NCBI GenBank assembly: GCA_965216695.1
Contig: OZ244212.1
Location: 744,001 to 808,000 of the forward strand
Direction: 5' to 3'
Length of the DNA stretch: 64,000 nucleotides
Source: G965216695 sp965216695
GTDB taxonomy: Bacteria; Pseudomonadota; Gammaproteobacteria; Pseudomonadales; Azotimanducaceae
Position numbers and translations under genes: made by a program. How positions within the stretch are numbered: position 1 is the stretch's first letter; each line of letters starts with the position of its first letter. Below the pieces are notes generated by a model, which saw only the letters and a list, made by a program, of their open reading frames with translations, had not been told where the DNA came from and did not search any database. Positions 35,187 to 43,400 of this stretch are shown here, piece by piece.

Positions 35187-37244
35187 TCACCTGCCAGCAC
35201 CCGAATACCACGTGATCGACGCGCGCACGGTTCGCGGCTCCAGCGGGTGAAAATGCACATCTTCCACACCTGCGAAAGGCTCTCCAGGCAAGCGGGACGC
35301 ATAGAAGTAACTAATGTCGTGATCGTTTGAGTCAAACAGATTGAATACGTCCAGCTGCACCGCTATCGAATCGAACCGGTATCCGATTCCAGCGTTCACC
35401 AGTACCGACGCATCGGTCCGGACAGAGCCACTTTCCACCAGGGGTGCCCGGCCAAGATAGCGCACGCGCGCATTGGCCGTGAATCCGCCGGGCCATACCG
35501 CGTTGAGGCCGAGCGACCCGGTAGATTCGACGGCGCCTGGAATTGCGTCGTCACCACGATGGCGGCCCAGGAACGATGCATCGGTGTAAGTGTAGTTGCC
35601 ATCGACCGCGAGCCAATCGGTTGCCTGCCAGAACACCGAGGCTTCCACGCCTCGGCGCTTGCTGCCGGAGTTGGCCTCTGTACCTCCGGCATCACCGACA
35701 AAAACGAGTTCCGAATCGACCTCAAGCCAGAACCCAACCAACGTTGCATTGAAACGGTCTGCTCGCTCCATACGCAACCCGATTTCCGCGCCCTCTGTGG
35801 GAACAAGGGGTTCTGCAGGATCCACGGCGTCTCCGGTCACCGGATCTACAGAGATCGTGGTACCCCGCACATCGTTCGAGTGGAAGCCGCGACCCCAGTT
35901 GACGTATCCCTCCAGTGCATCGGTGAGCCGATACGCAAAACTCAGCTTGGGCGAGTAGATCGTATCGTCGTTCGAACCTTGATTCTCCAACCGAAGGGCT
36001 CGCACATCCCAATCGTAGTAGTCACCTCGAATGCCGACGATGCTGCGCAGCCGATCTGTGATGTGGAACTCCAACTCACCGAACATTCCTATCGAGCGTT
36101 CCTCGACGGAGTCCACCCGCACCGCATCGCGGCGATTTCGGGCGACGGTGCGGTACAGACCCAACGCGTCAATGTCATCAATTCTCGACTGCAAACCCCA
36201 CCGGAGGGTTGTTCTACGCGCGCCTAGAAACTCGTGAGCACCTTCCAGGTCAATCCCGTACACCCGCCGGTTGTCCTGCTGCTCAAACTCGTCGCCAAAA
36301 ACCGGCTCGTCCAGAAAATAGGTGAAGTTGGAGAATAGTCTGAAGTCGTAATCCAACGCGTAAGCTGTGATCGACCACTTTGGTAGTTCTACAACCGCAG
36401 TGAAAGCGAACCGGTCAGTATTCCCACCCAGATCCGGGTCGATGAATCCGAGTTCATCCACTAACCCCGACCGAACTGCGCGTTCGGGTATCTGGTCGGT
36501 CGCGTCCCACTCGCCTGTGTAACCCTGAAGGTCGAAACGCACCTGTGCGTCCCGGATCGGAACCACATACCTCAATTGAAATTTGTCCTGTGCAAGGTTT
36601 TCAGGCTGCATCCAAGGACCATCGTAACGGGTGACGTCCAGCGCTGCCGTGAGCGTACCCGAACCAACTGCGGCACTGCCGGCGGCCAGGCCACGGAGAT
36701 AATCATCCTGGCCTAGTGTTGCCGTGGCCATCGTTTCGGGAAGTTTGTCGTAGTAATGAAATTCCACCGATCCAGCGGAGGAGAAATCGCCAACGCCCGC
36801 ATGATAGGGTCCCTTTCGAAACGTGGTAGTCGAGACCATTTCCGGAATCAGGAAGTTCAGATCGAGATAACCTTGACCGTGACCGTGGCTGCGCATGTTA
36901 ACCGGCACGCCGTTCGCGTAAGCGGAGAAATCGGTGCCATGATCGAGATTGAATCCCCGCAGAAAGTACTGGTTGGCTTTGCCGGTACCCGAGTGCTGCG
37001 TTGCGACCATACCGGGGACGGACTCAACCAGTTCCCCGACGCGCAGTCGTGACGCAAGTTGGATGTCTGCTTCTCCCACCTGTCCGGACGACGCAGCAAT
37101 CGCCGCGCCAAGCTGCTCTTCGGCGCGCCCATACACAACAATTTCCTCAAGAGGACCAACATGGTCTTCATGAGCCAGCGCCGGTTTGACTGCGATCAAC
37201 GACGTCAGGCAAACCAATGTCAATATCGCCGCTCGGTAGAGCAC
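35187..37244 (-). CDS. TonB-dependent outer membrane receptor
   Basis: Outer-membrane beta-barrel receptor for TonB-powered import, about 685 residues from a GTG at 37244 with GGAG 7 nt upstream. It has a signal peptide (LYRAAILTLVCLTSLIAVKP, cleaved after ALA), TonB-box-like EEIVVYGR, a plug domain with GTGKANQYFLRGFNLDHGTD, and barrel strands to the end. A His-rich stretch NMRSHGHGQGYLDLNF in the plug might contact a metal. It is divergent from the NRPS genes. HupE/UreJ-type proteins, one of which is nearby, often accompany this receptor type as far as I recall. The substrate is unknown; a metallophore is one possibility. Confidence 0.87.
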   Translation of the reverse strand: MLYRAAILTLVCLTSLIAVKPALAHEDHVGPLEEIVVYGRAEEQLGAAIAASSGQVGEADIQLASRLRVGELVESVPGMVATQHSGTGKANQYFLRGFNLDHGTDFSAYANGVPVNMRSHGHGQGYLDLNFLIPEMVSTTTFRKGPYHAGVGDFSSAGSVEFHYYDKLPETMATATLGQDDYLRGLAAGSAAVGSGTLTAALDVTRYDGPWMQPENLAQDKFQLRYVVPIRDAQVRFDLQGYTGEWDATDQIPERAVRSGLVDELGFIDPDLGGNTDRFAFTAVVELPKWSITAYALDYDFRLFSNFTYFLDEPVFGDEFEQQDNRRVYGIDLEGAHEFLGARRTTLRWGLQSRIDDIDALGLYRTVARNRRDAVRVDSVEERSIGMFGELEFHITDRLRSIVGIRGDYYDWDVRALRLENQGSNDDTIYSPKLSFAYRLTDALEGYVNWGRGFHSNDVRGTTISVDPVTGDAVDPAEPLVPTEGAEIGLRMERADRFNATLVGFWLEVDSELVFVGDAGGTEANSGSKRRGVEASVFWQATDWLAVDGNYTYTDASFLGRHRGDDAIPGAVESTGSLGLNAVWPGGFTANARVRYLGRAPLVESGSVRTDASVLVNAGIGYRFDSIAVQLDVFNLFDSNDHDISYFYASRLPGEPFAGVEDVHFHPLEPRTVRASITWYSGAGR

Positions 37245-37437
37245 GCGGTCTCCAAATATTGCTAGGTAAAATCTACGCGACAGGTTATAGCTTGCGTCCA
37301 ACAGATCCCACCCCGCGAAACAGTTTATGCCATGAGATCCTTGATGTGTTCGAATTTCGTAAACAGGTTTCACTCGTATTCGCTTTCTTGCCGACCGAAC
37401 AACGGGCGAAAATTACAACAGCAGCGCCGCGTTCGAG

Positions 37438-37443
37438 TACAAT
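37438..37443 (+). promoter_or_regulatory. -10 box TACAAT 6 nt before the first hydrolase gene
   Basis: TACAAT at 37438-37443 is followed by exactly 6 nt and the ATG at 37450, with no Shine-Dalgarno between. A TTACAA at 37413-37418 is a possible -35 at a long 19-bp spacing. Transcription would start at or beside the ATG. Confidence 0.4.
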
Positions 37444-37449
37444 CACGCC

Positions 37450-38211
37450 ATGTCGGTGAGCCGCGTTTTCTTGTTCGGAACCCAGAGTCGATTGTGTGGC
37501 ATCCACCATGTTCCCGCCCGATCCGGTGCCCGCGGCCTGCTGATTTGCCCGCCCCTTCTGCACGAATCATCTCGTACGCACTGGGCGTTGCGCCAAATGG
37601 CCGTCGGTTGCGCCAATCGCGGTATTGATGTCGTGCAGTTCGACTTCACCGGTTGCGGTAACTCACCGGGGCCACTTCCGCGCGAAAAGGTTACAGATTG
37701 GCAGGACGACATCGCCGCTGCGCTCGCCGAGTTGCGCAATCGAATCGGCCAACACGCTCCTATTGCCATCATTGCCGTTCGATTCGCGGCTGCGCTCGTC
37801 CCCGCTCTTCAACACCGCTTTACGGAGTGTTGTCTGTGGGATCCCGTGCTAGCAGGTCAGGACTGGCTGGACGATCTGAAACGCATTCGACAAATTCAGG
37901 CGCAAGAGATGCCCTACGCCGAGTTCAATCCTACGGAATTCGGGGGGCAGGTACTGGGGACTGAGCTTCTGGGCCAGATCAAACAGTTCAAGACTGCAGT
38001 CCACCAGATCGAAGCGACGCGATCGCTCATTCTTCTCGGATCCAACGAACGTCGGGGCGGTGATACCGAGCGTTGGGCGACGCAGGTCGATTCCATCGGC
38101 GAAGAGTACACGTGGCTCGAGAAGTACCTGCCGCTCGTTAGAACGCCGTCGGCGGTTACCAAAGTAGTGGAATGGATCGAACCGTCTACTACTCCCCCAG
38201 CATCCAACTAG
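37450..38211 (+). CDS. Alpha/beta hydrolase-fold protein, exosortase-A hydrolase-2-like
   Basis: A 253-residue cytoplasmic protein with GLLICPPLLHESSRTHW, then VVQFDFTGCGNSPG and the position of the nucleophile elbow as IAVRFAAA. The usual Ser of G-x-S-x-G is therefore Arg, as I recall for the hydrolase-2 proteins beside exosortase/PEP-CTERM loci. Catalysis by a serine mechanism is thus doubtful. It is 10 bp upstream of a partner hydrolase. In this setting it may act in release or editing of the peptide, which is inference only. Confidence 0.7.
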   Translation: MSVSRVFLFGTQSRLCGIHHVPARSGARGLLICPPLLHESSRTHWALRQMAVGCANRGIDVVQFDFTGCGNSPGPLPREKVTDWQDDIAAALAELRNRIGQHAPIAIIAVRFAAALVPALQHRFTECCLWDPVLAGQDWLDDLKRIRQIQAQEMPYAEFNPTEFGGQVLGTELLGQIKQFKTAVHQIEATRSLILLGSNERRGGDTERWATQVDSIGEEYTWLEKYLPLVRTPSAVTKVVEWIEPSTTPPASN

Positions 38212-38221
38212 CCACCGCGCG

Positions 38222-39049
38222 ATGCGTTCCGAAACGAACCAGATTTCGCTTCTAACCCCAAACGGCGTCTATGCGACGATTGCGGAACCACCACAGATAT
38301 GCAGCGATGTGGCTGTCGTCATTCTCAGCGCAGGTATGCTCGACTGCAGCGGGCCCTACCGCCTGCACGTAGACCTTGCCGATCTGATACGGAGCCACGG
38401 GTACCTGTGCCTCAGAATCGACCAATCGGGCCGTGGCAATTCGCTCGCACGGCCCGGTATGAGCCATGCGCAATCCGTACACGCGGACTACACGGACGTC
38501 ATCAACGCATTACAGCGTTATGGCATCGAACAGACAGTGCTGATCGGTCTGTGCTCAGGCGCTGACGACGCGCAGCGGCTGTTCGACGCGCACGAGTCCG
38601 TGGTTGGCACGGTGATGCTGGATGGATTGGCCGAGAAAACGGCGCGTTACCATTTTCACCACTACGCGCGCAGGCTGATGCGGCTTCGTTCATGGACCGG
38701 GCTCGTTGAGCGACTGCGTCAACGTCCCAGCCACGTCGCGTACGATGACCTGAATCTTCGTGATCTCAACGACGACCTGAATATGCCAAAAGCTTGCGAC
38801 AGGTTCCTCGATCGCGGTGGTCACCTGCTTGCAGTTTTCACCAACTCTGCAAGCGCGTACTACAACTATCAGGGTCAGTTTGCCAGCAGTCTCAACTCTA
38901 CCGCAGCAACCAGGAGGCTAACCGAGGTCTATCTTCGCGAGGCACAACACCTCTACCCTACGACATCCCAGCGGAAAAGACTCTTGACGATCATCGAGCG
39001 CTGGCTGCTGCACGCGTTCACGCCCCAACCGGCCAACACGAATGTATGA
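38222..39049 (+). CDS. Alpha/beta hydrolase, exosortase-A hydrolase-1-like, probable Cys nucleophile
   Basis: A 275-residue hydrolase with the strand-elbow motif VLIGLCSGADDA, where the residue in the nucleophile position of G-x-nuc-x-G is Cys. The preceding CLRIDQSGRGNS and a His near the C-terminus (REAQHLYPTT) complete a possible catalytic set. It resembles the hydrolase-1 proteins paired with hydrolase-2 in exosortase loci. Since the assembly line lacks a TE domain, this is the best candidate release enzyme in the cluster. It is likely co-transcribed with the preceding gene. Confidence 0.7.
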   Translation: MRSETNQISLLTPNGVYATIAEPPQICSDVAVVILSAGMLDCSGPYRLHVDLADLIRSHGYLCLRIDQSGRGNSLARPGMSHAQSVHADYTDVINALQRYGIEQTVLIGLCSGADDAQRLFDAHESVVGTVMLDGLAEKTARYHFHHYARRLMRLRSWTGLVERLRQRPSHVAYDDLNLRDLNDDLNMPKACDRFLDRGGHLLAVFTNSASAYYNYQGQFASSLNSTAATRRLTEVYLREAQHLYPTTSQRKRLLTIIERWLLHAFTPQPANTNV

Positions 39050-39204
39050 GTCATGATTCACATTCGACTCACATCCGCGCGGCAACTCAATTGCGCAGGT
39101 AAGGTTATTCTGACGCGTGGGCCACACGTGGGTCGCGCACGTGGGTCGAGAGTACGGCGCGTTCGCTCGCCTCGTCCGTACATAATGGAAAAACGTTTCG
39201 GGGA

Positions 39205-40437
39205 ATGATGACTGTGTCCTGTCAAACACCAGATATCTGGGTTCGCTCGCTACGACATCTGATGACGTTAGTGGCCTTCGCACTCTGTTGCACACCAGCA
39301 CTCGCCCATAAACCAGATCACAGTTACATCTACCTGAACGTCACTGAACAGGGCATGAGCGGCAAGCTCGAACTTCGACTGGACGCCTTGGAACAGGCGA
39401 TCGGAGCGAATCATCCGATGTTCCAGGGTGTGCCAGATAACTCGATTCCATTGGGTTCCGGCTTAATCGAGGGCGCCAGGGTGGGTAGCCAGGGACTCTC
39501 GGAATACTTAACGCCACGACTACAGTTTTCATTCGATGACAAGCCAGCGCACGTCTCATTCCCACGTCACCAGATCGTCGACATCGAGAAGGTCGCCCGA
39601 TATGTCGTGGTAGATTTCACGGTAGACACACCGCAGCCTGTGCCCGATCGCCTCGACATCAACTACGCTATATTTCTCGACGAAGACGATGAGCACCGGG
39701 GCGGGTTGGTAATCGCCAACAACTACAAGACCGGCGTGGTCGACAACGACCGCTACCTATCACACTTCTTTACGCCATCTCGGACTGCCTACGAACTGAA
39801 TCTATTGGGCGAATCCGTGCTGAAACGTCTGTGGAACTTCATTCTCGAGGGCATCGTACACATCTGGATGGGGCTGGATCACGTGCTGTTCCTGATCAGC
39901 CTGCTGCTTCCCGCGGTGCTGGTGCGACAAGGAGGCAGATGGTATCCGGAAGACAATCTGAAAAAGGCGACAGTGAACGTACTGATCGTCGTCACGGTAT
40001 TCACCGTAGCACATTCGCTCACGCTGTTTGCCGCCATGATGGGTTGGATTGTGCTCTCGCCCAGATTGGTCGAGTCGATCATCGCACTGTCCGTGTTGAT
40101 GGTTGCCATCGACAACGTGCGCCCAATCTTCGGGCGATACAAATGGGTGCTCGTGTTCGCGTTCGGGTTGTTCCATGGTCTCGGATTTGCATCAGTCCTT
40201 CAGTATCTGACGTTGGATTTCAAATCGAAGATTATCGGTCTGGTCGGTTTCAACATCGGGGTCGAGATCGGCCAGGTGATTGTCGTTGCAGTCCTTTTTC
40301 CGCTGCTGTTCCTTCTTAGGCATCGCCGTTATCAACAATTCGTTCTTATACCGGGATCGGCGATCATCGGCTTGTTTGCGTGCTGGTGGCTGGTAACGCG
40401 CCTGTTCGAATTCGACACATCCTGGACGAGCTTCTGA
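39205..40437 (+). CDS. HupE/UreJ-family membrane protein
   Basis: A 410-residue exported and membrane protein: signal peptide to ALAHKPD, an extracytoplasmic domain (about 35-205), then a HupE/UreJ_2 membrane domain (about 210-405) with HIWMGLDHVLFLISLLLPAV, TVAHSLTLFAAMMGW, FGLFHGLGFASVLQYL and GVEIGQVIVV. The conserved His and Asp residues within helices are those of the family, thought to move nickel or cobalt, although transport by this longer form is not established to my knowledge. The NRPS gene starts 4 bp after its stop, so it shares an operon with the assembly line. ATG start at 39205 or 39208. Confidence 0.83.
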   Translation: MMTVSCQTPDIWVRSLRHLMTLVAFALCCTPALAHKPDHSYIYLNVTEQGMSGKLELRLDALEQAIGANHPMFQGVPDNSIPLGSGLIEGARVGSQGLSEYLTPRLQFSFDDKPAHVSFPRHQIVDIEKVARYVVVDFTVDTPQPVPDRLDINYAIFLDEDDEHRGGLVIANNYKTGVVDNDRYLSHFFTPSRTAYELNLLGESVLKRLWNFILEGIVHIWMGLDHVLFLISLLLPAVLVRQGGRWYPEDNLKKATVNVLIVVTVFTVAHSLTLFAAMMGWIVLSPRLVESIIALSVLMVAIDNVRPIFGRYKWVLVFAFGLFHGLGFASVLQYLTLDFKSKIIGLVGFNIGVEIGQVIVVAVLFPLLFLLRHRRYQQFVLIPGSAIIGLFACWWLVTRLFEFDTSWTSF

Positions 40438-40441
40438 CAGC

Positions 40442-43400
40442 ATGGCACGGCACGCCCGCACGCCTCTCACTGCCAGCCAGTCGCTCATCTGGCAGGGCGA
40501 GCGCCTCTACCCAGATAGCGCGCTCTACAACATGCCATTCGTATTCCACATTGAGGGGAACGTCGACCCTGATCGGTTTGAGGCTGCGTTTCGCGCCCTC
40601 ATCCAGCGCCACGACGCACTCAGAACCGTCTTCTCGCGCGAAAGCGGTACTCCCGAAGGGATACTGAAAGATGCACCGGCTGGCGTGTTCACGCACCAGG
40701 ACTTTCGCAGCGAGCCGGCACCGGACGATGCCTTTCAGCGCTGGCTTTCAAGCCAAGCGACCGCGCCATTCTTGCTCGATCGCGAATTATGGCGCAGCAC
40801 GCTGGCAACGCTTAGCGCTGATCGATCCGCGTGGGTGCTCAACGCACACCACCTGGTCGTTGACGCCGTCAGCTACGCGATCCTGTTTCGCGATCTCTGC
40901 GATCTATATTCCGGCAAGAACGCATCGGAACTGAGTCCGTGTGCCTCCTTCAGTGCGGCCGTCGAACGGGAGCAGAAAGACGCAGGCACCCCACGCGGCC
41001 ACCAAGCAATAGACTTCTGGCGGAACAAACCGCCAATCAACAGCGCTAAGCAGCTGTATGGACAAACCGACGACTCACGGCGGATTGAAGCCGTGCGCAA
41101 AGAAATTTTTTTGGACGCGCAAACCACTCAAGAACTGAACCGGATTGCCACCCAGGGTGTTAATGCGCTAACGCTTCAGATCGGACAGTTCTGCGTCTAC
41201 GCATCGTTGCTCGCTGCCTTCATACACCGCATTTCTGGTGACGAAACCATCCGCATCGGTATCCTGGGACAAACGCGTAACACACGTGAACTGCGGAGCA
41301 GTGTAGGTCTGTACCTCGAAACCTGGCCGCTCGATGTACGTGTTGAGGGCACCGACACGTTCTACAGCTTACTGGAACGGATGGCCGGAGATTTTCAGCA
41401 GAGTCTGCGCCACGTGAGACCGGGCGTAAGCGTCGAATCGGCCCGAAACTCACCGCAGTTCATTCTGAACTATCTGCCGATCGAGGACTTCAGTAACTTT
41501 GCGGGGTTTCCGGTGCGCACCGAGTGGGTGCATACGAAAGCCATCGATCCATCCCACAAGATGCGCCTTCACGTTCACGACTTTTCCGTCACGGGTCGAT
41601 CCACGCTTCAGTTCGACCTGAAAGAATCGGCATTCGGGCCGAGAGAACAATCATTCGTGCCGCATCATTTCCTCAATCTGTTGCAACACTGGGTAGGCAG
41701 CCCCGACTTGCCGCTACATTCGGTCGCCCTCGAAAGTTCGTCGATCTCGGCTCAACGGACGGCATTCAACGCGACAAGCGCGCCGCCCTCGCAGCTTCGT
41801 GCGCTTGTGAGTCCCGACTCGAAACCAGCCGACAAACTTTCCGTAGCCATCGCCACGTCGTCTGACTCAGGGCCTCGAAAATTGACCTACGGAGAATTGA
41901 CGCGTTGCGCCAGCGCACTCGCAACGCTCCTGAGAACCCGAGGTATAGGACGCGGCAGCATTGTGCCGCTGTACATGGCGCCATCGATGGAATCCGTTGT
42001 ATCGGTGCTCGCAATACTTCAAACGGGCGCTGCCTTTCTGCCGCTGGATCCCACCCATCCGTCCAAACGACTCGACGGCATCGTGACCGAGGCCGGATCC
42101 GTATTCGAACTGCAAGCGCTGCTCGACCGCGCCGCAGAGCCTTGTCCGATTGAAGCCGTCGAGCGCATTGCGGTAGACGTCAATCAGCTACTCCGGTCAC
42201 CGTCGACACCTGCGCCGTTCGCCGACCGTAATCCCGACGACCTCGCCTATGTTCTCTACACATCGGGGACCACCGGAACACCCAAGGGTACGTTGATCAC
42301 CGACAAGGGACTCAGCAACTATCTTACGTGGGCCGCCGGTTACTACCTCCCCTCGCAGGCAGTCAACATGCCGCTGTTTACGTCAATCGCCTTCGACCTG
42401 ACGCTCACCTCCGTGCTCCTGCCCGTGGTCACGGGCGGAAGCGTGCACGTTTTCGAAGACACAACAGGCAACGTCGCCAAACTCGTGTCTAACGTTCTAA
42501 GCAGCCCTCACATAAACCTGGTTAAGCTCACGCCATCGCACCTTAAGTTAACCGCGCAAGGGATGCGGTATTCGGATCAGTTGGCGGGGATGATCTTCGG
42601 TGGCGAGGCGTTACCGACGGAAACAGCACTCCGGGCTCTCGAGGCCGGTCCGCATGGGTTTCGCGTGTTCAACGAGTATGGGCCGACGGAAACCGTGATC
42701 GGCTGCATGATTCACACGTTCGACCCAACGCGGGAGCGGAGCACGTTCGTGCCGATTGGACGACCGATCCGCAACACGCAAATACATGTGCTCGATGAAC
42801 ACCTCGATCCAGTTCCAAAAGGTATCGTCGGCGAGCTGTGTATCGGAGGCGACGGCGTAGGCATAGGCTATCTCGACCGGCCGAAACTTACGCAGGAGCG
42901 ATTTGTTGAAGATCCCTTCATACCCAACGCTCGTATGTACCGGTCGGGCGATCTGGCCAGATGGGTCTCGGAGGATGAGCTCGAATTCCTTGGTCGCGCG
43001 GACCGCCAGGTTAAGTTGCATGGCGTCCGGATAGAACTCGATGAGATCGGCGAAACGCTGTCTACCCACCCTTCCGTATCGGCAGCCGCCGTTACTCTAT
43101 CGGCCGCGCCTGCGGCGACTGATCCCGAGGTATTTTGCACTCGGTGTGGCTTGTCGTCCCGATACCCGGACACCACATTTGACGAGCAGGGCGTTTGCAA
43201 TATGTGTGTCGAGTTTGCGACATACCGATTCAAACTCGACGATTACTTCCGCGACGACAGCGAACTGCAACAGAAACTTGATCGAATCCGTACGCGCAGA
43301 AGGGATCGCGATGGGCAATACGATTGCCTGATGCTGCTGAGCGGCGGCAAAGACAGCACCTACGTTCTCTACCAACTCGTAGCGCATGGTATGAAGGTGC

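Noticed and set aside
35159..35197. Hairpin CTGGCAG/CTGCCAG near the end of the TonB receptor gene as a terminator
   Set aside because: It overlaps the stop codon and lacks a T-run in either direction; kept only as a possible structure.
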